A stretch of DNA of 64,000 nt, from assembly GCA_029243025.1 (NCBI GenBank), contig JAQWSU010000045.1:744001-808000 (forward strand), in the 5' to 3' direction. Made by a program: the position numbers and the translations under genes. Origin of the DNA: Pirellulaceae bacterium. Its GTDB lineage: Bacteria > Planctomycetota > Planctomycetia > Pirellulales > Pirellulaceae. The notes beneath the pieces were generated by a model, which was not told the origin of the DNA, did no database searches, and was given only the letters and a program-made list of their open reading frames with translations. Positions 55,303-63,875 of the stretch are shown here, piece by piece (position 1 is the first letter of the stretch; each line of letters starts with the position of its first letter).

Positions 55303-56625
55303 TTACGAACGTTTTCGCAAACCGAGCAAAGCGATTAAGCCGAGGCACATTAGCGTAGCCGTGGCCGGTTCTGGCACAGCTGCTGCGGCGGCACGTGGGC
55401 CCTGTTCGTATCCGCCAGCTGAGAAGGCAGTTACAAAGTCGCCACTATCGAAAACCAGGTCACCATTCCAATCGCCTTGGGCGTAACCGGCCGCACCACC
55501 CGTCTCGTATTTGGCGGCACTAAACACAGCAACAAAGTCACCACTGTTGAATTCGCCGTCAAAATTGGAATCGCCAATGTACGAATTTTGGATTTGAACA
55601 GTCCAAGCGATTCGGTCATCGAGATTCGTTACGCCATTTCCATCAAGGTCACCCTTGGGATCATTGTCCGCCATGTATTGGCTTTGAACGTCGAGGTCGG
55701 CAGCTGTAATTGCGCCGTCTCCATCGTAATCACCTTCGACACCCGTAACCTCATCCGACAGTAACAGCGGAACGTTCCAACAGGTCTCTCCACAACCAAA
55801 CGGTGAACCAGCACCATCGGCGTGCCACATCAAGTGATGACCCGTCTGTCCAGCCAAGTTGTCGTCTTCGTCATTATCGTCGATGGCCGTGTTGATCATG
55901 ATGTAGTCGCCAGTAGCAGCCGGAATCGGCTCACCTTCATCGCCACCTGCGGTGTCGAGCGATGCCAGCGGAATTTCGATTTCAACGACGTATCCCAATT
56001 CGTTCTCGTTAGGAATACCAGCGCTGTAAAACTCGCCTTCTTCCGGACCTGGCTCGGTGAGAACTGAAATACCGGCAGTTGAACCGCGATTGTTGAATTC
56101 GGGATCTTCATCGCCATCGAAAGCATCAACGTAGATCTGAAATTTACCGGGACCCCAAGGATCGCCGGAATCAAGGTCAGCATTGATAAAGATCTCAACA
56201 CCATCGTTCCTAAACGAAGCACCTGGTTCCAAGTCAAGGAAGTCATCAGTGACGTCAAATGCCACAAACAGTGAATCTTCTGTGTGTGCAAAGTGAATCA
56301 TGGTCGTTAGATCGGGATCACCATCATTCAGATTGTCAAGATTCGGCCACGAGTGACCGGGATTCTCATTATCTGCATAGGTGAAAAAACATTGATTCGC
56401 ATACTCGCCCTCAGTGATCACGCCATCCGCGATCGGACTGGCCGACATAAATGGGGCGGCAACTGCAAATTCAGGATCTTCAAGAAGACCGATGTCATCA
56501 ACATTGAAGACCGAAGCGTCAAGCGAAATTGTACATTCCCCATCGCCTAGCTGAGCACTCGACGTGCCCGCTAATTGCAGTAAGAGTGCGACAGTCGCAC
56601 AAGCTTTAAGTAAACGCATTCTCAT
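55303..56625 (-). CDS. Secreted CBM9-like and dockerin-like PEP-CTERM protein
   Basis: 440 residues; ATG 56625 has CAGGAG 5-7 nt upstream. Signal peptide MRLLKACATVALLLQLAGTS. Residues 60-290 resemble a CBM9-like/DOMON carbohydrate-binding sandwich: ADGVITEGEYANQCFFTYAD, DSLFVAFDVTDDFLDLEPG, RNDGVEIFINADLDSGDPWG, YVVEIEIPLASLD. Then come calcium-binding dockerin-type repeats (GDYDGDGAITAADLDVQSQY, GDLDGNGVTNLDD, GDSNFDGEFNSGDFVAVF, GDWNGDLVFDSGDFVTAF). The C-terminal sorting tag is VPEPATATLMCLGLIALLGL then RKRS. Very acidic, fitting an extracellular calcium-rich setting. Probably a surface glycan-binding protein. A strong terminator follows. Confidence 0.85.
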   Translation of the reverse strand: MRMRLLKACATVALLLQLAGTSSAQLGDGECTISLDASVFNVDDIGLLEDPEFAVAAPFMSASPIADGVITEGEYANQCFFTYADNENPGHSWPNLDNLNDGDPDLTTMIHFAHTEDSLFVAFDVTDDFLDLEPGASFRNDGVEIFINADLDSGDPWGPGKFQIYVDAFDGDEDPEFNNRGSTAGISVLTEPGPEEGEFYSAGIPNENELGYVVEIEIPLASLDTAGGDEGEPIPAATGDYIMINTAIDDNDEDDNLAGQTGHHLMWHADGAGSPFGCGETCWNVPLLLSDEVTGVEGDYDGDGAITAADLDVQSQYMADNDPKGDLDGNGVTNLDDRIAWTVQIQNSYIGDSNFDGEFNSGDFVAVFSAAKYETGGAAGYAQGDWNGDLVFDSGDFVTAFSAGGYEQGPRAAAAAVPEPATATLMCLGLIALLGLRKRS

Positions 56626-56921
56626 TAGACTCCTGTTTCAAAGGACGTATTTACCATGGACGACACCAGATCAATCGCCTGGCGCAATTGTCGACTTGCT
56701 TCCACAATTGAAAATTTCGACAGCATAGCCACTGCGATCGTTCATCTAAACGGTTCCCCAGAGTCTACCCACGACGCAAAGATTCAGCAATTGTTTTAAA
56801 CTTTATGAAGATCGGAATTAAGAAGATAAGTCGCTTTCACTCGGGCTTAACGTTAAGAGAATTGAATACATTAAAATTGATTAATTAATTCTCACTCCAT
56901 CGCTGGCAAAAGATCAACAAT

Positions 56922-58706
56922 TTAATCCTGCTGAATCACTCGATCGGGTCGGATTTCTGAATGCGTGGACTGGGTCCCATCGGGCCAAAGAACTTTGATT
57001 TGTTGCGGTAGTTGACCGTCTCGCAAGCCAAAATGAACATGTGGCTCATGACCGGAAAGGTAACCGGCAGCCGGACCCACAGTTCTCCACGTCCATTGAT
57101 CGCCCGCCAGCAAACCCACCATCGCTCCGACGGCGTCTCGCCCAAACGAATCGAGCACGCGAAAACGGAGCGACGAGCCCGGTGGACCAATTTGATTTTC
57201 AAGTAGTCTCGCTTGACCGCCGTTATTAACCACTAACAGATCCAAATCACCATCGAGATCATAATCAGCCACGGCCACCGCACGACTCGTTTCTACAAGC
57301 GCAGTTGAGGTGCCGCCAGCGGGCAGCTGTTCGTCAAATTTACCCCCGCCCACACCGGAAAAGAGTTGATTCGGTTCAGCGAACGGATCACCCGGCAAGA
57401 GCGATTCGCGGTTTCTACCAACTCGTCCATTGGCTATATAGAGGTCAAGTAACCCGTCTTGATTCAGATCACCCACCGCAAGTCCGAATCCGGTGTACGC
57501 AAAACTGGGGGCCGCGAGGCGGGCCGCTGCGGTTCGATCATCAAAGAATTTTCCTTGATTGACATAAAGGGTATTCGTTTCTTTTCCCAAATGGGTCATC
57601 AACAGATCCAAATCACCATCCGACTCCACATCAAACGCCACAACACCCATTCCCGCTTCAGCAGCGCCAACTCCGTTCACGGCGCATCCCATCAACAATG
57701 ATCGATCGCGAAATTTCCCCGACTTATCTTGTAACCACAGTTGATTGGGAGTTCCATCGTTGGCAACGTAGAAGTCAATTCTTCCATCGGCGTTGAAATC
57801 GGCGACGACCGCGCCAAGCCCGTTTCCATAGGCCGCTCCGATTCCACTCTTCAACGTCACATCTTCGAAGGTACCATCACCGCGATTCCGATAAAGCACA
57901 TCCATCGCAGGAGCCTGATAATGCAAGGGCGAGCAGTAGTCTTGCACATTGTTGTTCGTCCGGCAGTCACCTTCCGTTTCGGGTGACCAGCGAATGTAAT
58001 TGATTAGCAATAGATCGAGATGTCCATCGAGATCATAGTCAACAAAAGCGGATGCAGTTCCCCACCCATCGTGAGCCACACCACTCTCCTGACTCACATC
58101 ATCAAACGTCCCATCGCCCTGGTTGCGATAGAGCACATTGGGTCCAACATTCGTCACATAAAGGTCGAGATGACCGTCGCGGTCATAATCACCGACGCTG
58201 GCGCCCATCCCGTAACCCGTATCCCCCACACCGGCCTGCTGGGTAACCTCCTCAAAGGTCCCATCACCTTGATTTTGGTAAAGCTGATTACCGGGCAGTT
58301 CGCCGGTTTGCGTTAAGTCACCTCCCTGCACGAAATAAAGATCCTGATCGCCATCAGAATCGTAGTCAATCCAAACGGCTCCCCCCCCCATGATTTCGGG
58401 TAACCAGTTTCGGATCGGCCCTCGTTGATGTTGAAAATCAATTCCAGCATCCCTCGTTCGATCGACGAACCAAGCCGCTTCTTCATGCGGATGCTCCGAA
58501 AAGAGATCTGCTGCTTTTGCATCCGCCTCATCCGTCACTGCCAGCACTTCCTGGGACTCGGCCACCGGCTCCTGCTTGGATTCGCTGGGAGAATTTGAAA
58601 CGGTTGATGTGCTGCAGCCGGCAAGCGACAGCGTACTCAAGCACAAGCCAATACTTAGCCAAAGGCCATTCATCAGTAGAAGCGTCGCAGCGACAAACGA
58701 TTTCAC
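56922..58706 (-). CDS. FG-GAP/VCBS and ASPIC-UnbV lipoprotein (CRTAC1-like)
   Basis: 594 residues. Lipoprotein signal with lipobox LSLAGC (Cys31). From about residue 75 there is a seven-bladed propeller of FG-GAP/VCBS repeats with calcium-type loops: DYDSDGDQDLYFVQGG, DYDRDGHLDLYVTN, DYDLDGHLDLLLIN, DFNADGRIDFYVAN, DVESDGDLDLLMTH, DLNQDGLLDLYIAN and DYDLDGDLDLLVVN. The C-terminal 70 residues are the ASPIC/UnbV domain (SSLRFRVLDSFGRDAVGAMV, GYLSGHEPHVHFGL, VLWPDGTQSTH). Proteins of this layout are anchored outside the membrane and of unknown function. Its ATG overlaps the stop of the upstream TPR lipoprotein by 4 bases (ATGA), so the two are translationally coupled. Confidence 0.9.
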   Translation of the reverse strand: MKSFVAATLLLMNGLWLSIGLCLSTLSLAGCSTSTVSNSPSESKQEPVAESQEVLAVTDEADAKAADLFSEHPHEEAAWFVDRTRDAGIDFQHQRGPIRNWLPEIMGGGAVWIDYDSDGDQDLYFVQGGDLTQTGELPGNQLYQNQGDGTFEEVTQQAGVGDTGYGMGASVGDYDRDGHLDLYVTNVGPNVLYRNQGDGTFDDVSQESGVAHDGWGTASAFVDYDLDGHLDLLLINYIRWSPETEGDCRTNNNVQDYCSPLHYQAPAMDVLYRNRGDGTFEDVTLKSGIGAAYGNGLGAVVADFNADGRIDFYVANDGTPNQLWLQDKSGKFRDRSLLMGCAVNGVGAAEAGMGVVAFDVESDGDLDLLMTHLGKETNTLYVNQGKFFDDRTAAARLAAPSFAYTGFGLAVGDLNQDGLLDLYIANGRVGRNRESLLPGDPFAEPNQLFSGVGGGKFDEQLPAGGTSTALVETSRAVAVADYDLDGDLDLLVVNNGGQARLLENQIGPPGSSLRFRVLDSFGRDAVGAMVGLLAGDQWTWRTVGPAAGYLSGHEPHVHFGLRDGQLPQQIKVLWPDGTQSTHSEIRPDRVIQQD

Positions 58707-60091
58707 GGTTGGCCTAGCCTTTCCTTAACGGTCTTCGCGTATCGAACCAGCATGGGATCAGCAGGGGCCAGTCGCAAAGCTTGAACCAACGCTTTGCGAG
58801 CCTCGAGCATCCGATTCATGCGGATCAACGTTTCGATTCGAACATAGTGCGCCGTCAGCACCCAGTTCGCGCGTTCAATGGCAGCTTCGGCATTTTCCAA
58901 TGCGTCGGGTAACTGGCCATCGTTCAAGTACCACGAAGCCAAGTTGACAAAAGTCGTGCTATTTTGCTCATCCAGCCGTTTGGCTTGCTGCAAGACTTCA
59001 AACGAGCGTTCAGCGCGACCACTTTGCAGATAGGCCCCAGCCAATAAGTTAAGCATGGCCAAATTGTCCGGATCTTCGACAAGCGCTGCTTCTAGATTTT
59101 CCGCAGCTGCTTGAAATTCTCGATCTCGCATCTGCTGCAACGCGCGTCGGTGTCTGACTCGCAGCGTCACCGCGTATTGTTCACTGCGTTCTTCGAGTTC
59201 ATCTCGTAAAAATCTTTCTTGAGCGCCTTGGCCTCGCTGCAAAAATCTCACAGCCTCCGACAGACGATCGGCACGTCGCAATGCGGTTCCCATTAAGTAA
59301 TAGGAGACACGATAAGACGGATCCTTTTTGATGGCTGTATTCAAGACCTTCATCGCTTCGTTCACCTTGTCCTGCTGCAGCATGCACGCAGCGATCCCAG
59401 CCAGCGGTTCGGCCGTAGACGGAGCAAGTTGATTTGTACGACGAAATGCAGACTCCGCCTCCGGCAACTGCCCCATCGCGAGTCGGATGTGACCGATGCG
59501 TTGATAGGCAGGCGCCAAGTCCGGCGCATCCTCGACCAACGCTTGCAAAACGTCAAGCGATTGTTGCAAATCATCCGTTTCGTAAAGTGCGATGGCCCAA
59601 TGCAATCGCAGTGACGCATGGGAAGGGTCGATATCGACCGCAGTAGCAAACGCCTCTCTCGCTTCCGGCCACAAACCATTGGCTTCATAAATTAAGCCCA
59701 GTTCGGCATGTTCCATCGCAAGATCACTGGGTGCGGAGGCCTCGATGGTGGCCACCTGTTTGTCAATCAAGCGACGAATGACCGGCTCAACTCGTTCCAA
59801 ATCCGCTGGCAGTGAAATTGCCGGTCCTTCATCGGTCAGATTGTCTGCAACCGACCGATCAACCGACCCCTGCGACTGATCGGCGAGTTCCTGAGATTGC
59901 TCGTCTGATGAGCCATGACAGCCAGCAACCACCAACCAACCAAGAAGCATCCCAAACACAAACAGTGTTCGTCCGGCGCGGCTGAGGAGAGGGAGATCAC
60001 GGCAAGTCGCGATGTCAATCAAATTTCCATCCACAAAAGAAGGTAGCGGGGAAGGGTTGCCCATTCCTTCCATTGAAATCAACTTTGCCAA
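58703..60091 (-). CDS. TPR-repeat lipoprotein
   Basis: 462 residues from a TTG at 60091; in-frame ATGs follow at 60073 and 60064, and the true start is uncertain. A lipobox lies in LFVFGMLLGWLVVAGC (Cys near 58), giving an unusually long N-terminal region for a lipoprotein signal, which suggests one of the later starts. The mature part is a superhelix of about nine tetratricopeptide repeats from about 120 to 450 (e.g. AMEHAELGLIYEANGLWPEA, PAYQRIGHIRLAMGQLPEAE, LAMLNLLAGAYLQSGRAERS, TFVNLASWYLNDGQLPDALE). The UnbV lipoprotein follows in the same transcript with a 4-base overlap. The two probably form an envelope complex, in which the TPR part binds partners. Confidence 0.85.
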   Translation of the reverse strand: MAKLISMEGMGNPSPLPSFVDGNLIDIATCRDLPLLSRAGRTLFVFGMLLGWLVVAGCHGSSDEQSQELADQSQGSVDRSVADNLTDEGPAISLPADLERVEPVIRRLIDKQVATIEASAPSDLAMEHAELGLIYEANGLWPEAREAFATAVDIDPSHASLRLHWAIALYETDDLQQSLDVLQALVEDAPDLAPAYQRIGHIRLAMGQLPEAESAFRRTNQLAPSTAEPLAGIAACMLQQDKVNEAMKVLNTAIKKDPSYRVSYYLMGTALRRADRLSEAVRFLQRGQGAQERFLRDELEERSEQYAVTLRVRHRRALQQMRDREFQAAAENLEAALVEDPDNLAMLNLLAGAYLQSGRAERSFEVLQQAKRLDEQNSTTFVNLASWYLNDGQLPDALENAEAAIERANWVLTAHYVRIETLIRMNRMLEARKALVQALRLAPADPMLVRYAKTVKERLGQP

Positions 60092-60211
60092 GATCTACAA
60101 CCGTTGAATTCGAGGTTTAGGAAAAGGCCCAGCAATCCACATCGCCAAATCGGGCAAACGCTTGCCACCCGGTAAGCTGACAAAAAACCACTGCTTGCCT
60201 TCCCCCGATTA

Positions 60212-61090
60212 TCAGCGACGCATGTAGTTCATGCTGACACCGATGCTCTTGAGTGGATCGGGAGAACGATCCTGCTCAACATGACATTGGGCGACATCGA
60301 TTTCTTGAGCAACCTTCAGCACGGAATCCAGATCCACAATACCGGCGCCTAATTCCTTGAAAGTTTCGTGCGGCACGGCTTTCTCGTCGTAGATCACCGG
60401 TGTGCCGTCAAGTAGATCCTTGAGATGCAGTTGACAAACACGACCCTTGAGCCGTTGCATCGTCTTGGCCGGATCCAAGCCGCCAATTTGAAGCCAAAAC
60501 ACATCAAGCTCAAATTGCGTCAATTTCGGGTCAAAGCGTTCTACAAAAATATCGAAGCCAGTCTGCTGCCCCGGAAGCGGAAGAAATTCAAACGAATGAT
60601 TGTGGTAACAGAGTTGTATTCCAGCTTGCTGGCACATTTCTCCGGCCCGATTACTCGCATCCGCGATCGCTTTGAATTGATCGGCTGATTCACGATACCC
60701 TTTTCCGATGTAGCCAAACACAAGATATTTCAGCCCTAGTTTCTTTGCGGCTTCAATATTCTGTTCCATGCTAGGCGTATCATCGGCGGTCGGATTCACA
60801 ATCGTATTCCAATTGATAAACGCCGACGTCATCTTCAATCCCAGATCTTTGGAAATTCCAGCAAACTTTTCCGACTCGGTCACATCCATCAATTCCACTT
60901 GGTCGTAGCCTGCATCAGCAACCGCCTGCAAAGCCCGCTGCGGATTCTTTTCTAACTGGAAACGGATTGTCCACAATTGAAGACCGAGTGAGTCCGAAAA
61001 AGGACGATCGGCTGTTAACGCCCAAGAAGATTTCATTGGAAGATTCACGGCAGCAGCGCCTAAAGCAGCTAAAAAAGTTCGACGTCTCAT
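60212..61090 (-). CDS. Tat-exported sugar phosphate isomerase/epimerase-like TIM-barrel protein
   Basis: 292 residues from ATG 61090, chosen because it opens a twin-arginine signal (MRRRTFLAALGAAAVNLPMK). The rest is an AP-endonuclease-2-type TIM barrel of the xylose isomerase-like family: LGLQLWTIRFQLEKNPQRAL, GYDQVELMDVTESEKFAG, YLVFGYIGKGYRESADQFKA, LCYHNHSFEFLPL, FELDVFWLQIGGLDPAKTM and CQLHLKDLLDG. His and Asp/Glu residues typical of the metal site are present. Exported members are common in planctomycetes; the sugar substrate is unknown. The frame extends 10 residues further upstream, but that would bury the Tat signal. Confidence 0.85.
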   Translation of the reverse strand: MRRRTFLAALGAAAVNLPMKSSWALTADRPFSDSLGLQLWTIRFQLEKNPQRALQAVADAGYDQVELMDVTESEKFAGISKDLGLKMTSAFINWNTIVNPTADDTPSMEQNIEAAKKLGLKYLVFGYIGKGYRESADQFKAIADASNRAGEMCQQAGIQLCYHNHSFEFLPLPGQQTGFDIFVERFDPKLTQFELDVFWLQIGGLDPAKTMQRLKGRVCQLHLKDLLDGTPVIYDEKAVPHETFKELGAGIVDLDSVLKVAQEIDVAQCHVEQDRSPDPLKSIGVSMNYMRR

Positions 61091-61489
61091 TTCAATCTCA
61101 CAATTCAACCAACTCACCAAGACAAGTCTGGCGACTGTCGGCAGTTCGCCAAGCTGTAAAGTAGGACCAACGCGTACTACCCGACATCGATCGATCGTTG
61201 CTCGTCATTCCCACGAGCGGTCATGATACTGGTAGATGAGTTGGCTTCGCAATCAAATTGAAATTCTCTTTGCGTCCCAGGACTAGTTAAAACGAGTCGC
61301 ATTACCCCACAGCCCCCCCTTTCACCCACATCTCCAGAGTCATCTTCTGTAACAATTCGTACCGAAACAAGGCAAACAAAGGACAAGACCTTGCGAACTC
61401 ACCAGATACGGTGCAGACTCGTGGATGGAAGTTGCTCTCCAAGCGAACTGTTTTCCCAGAATTCCTCCGCAACGATTGTCACTGATCTG
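61091..61489. other. Divergent region with an ATCG repeat
   Basis: It lies between the TIM-barrel gene and the response regulator. ATCGATCGATCG at 61186-61197 is the same tetranucleotide type as the frameshift site at 62070-62083. The promoters of both flanking genes should be here; no firm -35/-10 pair was found. Confidence 0.4.
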
Positions 61490-62187
61490 ATGAACTCCCT
61501 CGCTAACCGGCACCAAGTTCTGCTTGTCGAAGACGACCAAGAACTCGCGTCGATGGTCACCGACTTCCTGCTGCCACATGGTTTTTATGTATCCGTCGAG
61601 CAACGCGGAGATGTAGCCGTAAAACGGATACCCCAAGAAAATCCCGACGTAGTGATCTTAGACATTTCCCTGCCGGGTCTTGATGGGCTTTCGGTTTGCA
61701 AAAAAGTGCGCAATAACTACAACGGTGCGATTGTCATGCTGACAGCGCGAGGCGAGGAAGCAGACGAAGTCCTCGGCCTAGAAGCAGGTGCCGACGACTA
61801 TCTGGCAAAACCGGTCCGACCTCGGGCACTGCTGGCTAGATTACGATCGCATCTGCGACGGGTTCCCAGCACCGATCAGGAACAGAAACCAATCCTTGTC
61901 GGGTCATTACAAGTCGATCCGAGACGACGATCTGTCGAAATCTCGGGTGAGTCACTTGACTTGACGACCGCCGAGTTTGATTTGCTGTATTTCATGGCCA
62001 TGCACGCTGGAAAAACCCTCAGCCGAAACGATATCTGCCAGGAAATCCACGGCATGAAATACGACGGACTCGATCGATCGATCTGCGTATTTCTCGACTA
62101 AGAAAGAAAATCGGAGATGACCCGGCCCACCCACGTCGCATCAAATCGGTTCGAGGTGTCGGCTACATCCTCTCGGTGGAAAAATGA
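61490..62187 (+). pseudogene. OmpR/RstA-family response regulator, frameshifted in the DNA-binding domain
   Basis: The frame from ATG 61490 encodes a receiver domain with acidic pocket Asp15/Asp16, phospho-acceptor Asp58 (VVILDISLPGLDG), Thr85 and Lys107, then most of a winged-helix domain, but ends early at 62101 (DRSICVFLD, stop). The expected C-terminus continues in another frame: DLRISRLRKKIGDDPAHP then IKSVRGVGYILSVEK, with stop TGA at 62185-62187, overlapping the kinase ATG by 4 bases. The break is in TCGATCGATCGATC at 62070-62083. One more GATC unit would restore GLDRSIDLRISRLRKK and a protein of 233 residues. As read, the recognition helix and wing are lost, so the product would not bind DNA. 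Real mutation, slippage switch, or assembly error cannot be told apart here. Confidence 0.88.
62070..62083 (+). repeat. GATC tetranucleotide repeat at the response-regulator frameshift
   Basis: TCGATCGATCGATC: three GATC units in a row within the coding region. The reading frame of the regulator needs four (or any number equal to one modulo three). Confidence 0.85.
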
Positions 62188-63830
62188 CAAGACTGTTTGT
62201 TAAATTCTATTTGGGTGTTTTGGTCGTACTCTTCTTGGCCTGGTACATCTACGGTCAGGTCTATCGAGAACGCGCTGGTAAAGAACTGGCAAGAGTTGCT
62301 GAAGAAGCCATGGGTGGTGGCGTGCGTTTGGTCGCTGAAACGTTAAGCGGTGTGCCGGCCGAACAACAAAAGGAAGTGTTGAATAAATTACAAGAGAATT
62401 TCGATTACCCTGTCAAATTGCTCAAGACCGACGAATTGGATGCGTCAATCCAAAATCGTCTGGCCATCCCTAAAACGGTTGTTTATGGGATAGAATCCAA
62501 CTCGATATATACGGCTTTATCGAATCAGCAAATCGTCGTCTGCCTCGGACCTCTCCCGAACTACGATTTGTACGAAATCGAAAATACGTTTGAAGGCTGG
62601 ATGTCGTTAATCGTTGACCAACTCGAAGAGAACAAGGATCAACCAACGGAGGAAGTATTAGCCAAGTTAAGAACAGAATATGATTTTCCGATCAGTATTG
62701 TCGCAAATCAAAGCTTACCCGAATGGCCCCGATTCCGCCTCGAGGAAGGAGGGGATGACAATGAAACTGTTTTTTATGGCGACCCCAATACTGATGAATG
62801 GTTTGTGGTGACACCATTGCAGAACAAGGATCAGCTTTTGCGAATTGGCCCCTTGCCAAATTTCAAACGCACCGATCAGAGAGCAGCCACGACGACTCTG
62901 ACGCTTGTCCTGCTGCCAGCCGCTGTAGCCATCTTGCTGCTGCTCCGACCCGTGGCACAACAACTGCGTCACATTGAGCATGCAGCTAACGCAATCACAA
63001 ACGGCAACTTGGGCGCCCGAGTTAACGAACAGCGTGTTTCTTCGGCAAAACCGCTTGCCCAAGCATTCAACGCAATGGCAGATCGAACTCAAACGATGCT
63101 GCGAACGCAACGTGAATTGCTGCAAGCTGTTTCACACGAATTGCGAACCCCACTCGCTCGTATCCGTTTTGCCATCGATCTGATCGAATCCGCAAAGAGC
63201 GAGACCGAGCGACGCCAACGTCTCGAGTCGCTCGATACGGCAACCGAAGAACTTGACGCGTTGGTGGGTGAGTTACTGAGTTATGTTCGCATGGAAACAA
63301 CTGACGTAGGGTTGGAATACGAATTCGTTGACGTGCACAACGTCGCAAGCCTCTTGATCAACAAGTACTCCACGTTGCATCCAAATATTGACATTTCTGA
63401 AGTAGGTGAAAACGCGAACCGTGATCTGATAATTTCGGTTGATCGGCGAGGATTCCAACGCGTCTTGGAAAATCTACTCGGTAACGCAACGCGTTTTGCC
63501 GAGCAGAAGGTAACCATTTGCTTTTCTACGACTGGGACATCATTATTTGTCGACGTTCATGACGATGGGTGCGGAATCAACGAGGAAGATCGCGAACGAG
63601 TGCTGCAACCGTTTGTGCGGATTAACGAGCAACCCAACGACAATCGGAATGGGGTAGGTCTCGGCTTGGCTTTGGTCCAAAGGATCATGAACCAGCACAG
63701 CGGATCACTTGAAATCCTCGCGAGCCCGTTGGGCGGTTGTCAAGTCCGCACCACCTGGCCCACTTCAAGCAGACCCAACTCCAGCAGACCCACCTCAAAA
63801 ACGGAACAAGAAACTCAATCAACTCGTTGA
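62184..63830 (+). CDS. Sensor histidine kinase (RstB-like) with duplicated sensor
   Basis: 548 residues. Membrane segments at about 5-23 and 237-255 flank a 210-residue periplasmic part that contains two related copies: VPAEQQKEVLNKLQENFDYP to CLGPLPNYD (57-128) and QPTEEVLAKLRTEYDFPISI to RIGPLPNFK (153-228). Then a HAMP domain (256-308), HisKA with the phospho-acceptor His318 in AVSHELRTPLARIRFAIDLI, and the ATPase with VLENLLGNATRFAEQ (N box), VHDDGCGINEEDRERV (G1) and GVGLGLALVQRIM (G2). It phosphorylates the adjacent regulator, whose end it overlaps by 4 bases, so the two are translationally coupled in the intact frame. The C-terminus has a short Ser-Arg-Pro repeat. Confidence 0.92.
   Translation: MTRLFVKFYLGVLVVLFLAWYIYGQVYRERAGKELARVAEEAMGGGVRLVAETLSGVPAEQQKEVLNKLQENFDYPVKLLKTDELDASIQNRLAIPKTVVYGIESNSIYTALSNQQIVVCLGPLPNYDLYEIENTFEGWMSLIVDQLEENKDQPTEEVLAKLRTEYDFPISIVANQSLPEWPRFRLEEGGDDNETVFYGDPNTDEWFVVTPLQNKDQLLRIGPLPNFKRTDQRAATTTLTLVLLPAAVAILLLLRPVAQQLRHIEHAANAITNGNLGARVNEQRVSSAKPLAQAFNAMADRTQTMLRTQRELLQAVSHELRTPLARIRFAIDLIESAKSETERRQRLESLDTATEELDALVGELLSYVRMETTDVGLEYEFVDVHNVASLLINKYSTLHPNIDISEVGENANRDLIISVDRRGFQRVLENLLGNATRFAEQKVTICFSTTGTSLFVDVHDDGCGINEEDRERVLQPFVRINEQPNDNRNGVGLGLALVQRIMNQHSGSLEILASPLGGCQVRTTWPTSSRPNSSRPTSKTEQETQSTR
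63759..63788 (+). repeat. 15-bp tandem repeat at the 3' end of the kinase gene
   Basis: CCCACTTCAAGCAGA is followed by the similar CCCAACTCCAGCAGA. It encodes the SSRP-type repeats of the kinase C-terminus. Confidence 0.7.
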
Positions 63831-63836
63831 TATAAT
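63831..63836 (+). promoter_or_regulatory. Possible -10 element of the last gene
   Basis: TATAAT matches the -10 consensus exactly, just past the kinase stop and 40 bases upstream of the next ATG. No good -35 sequence lies 16-18 bases before it, so it may instead be chance. Confidence 0.35.
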
Positions 63837-63875
63837 GTCGACTCATTTGATTGGCATTTACGAGGACAGGTTTAC

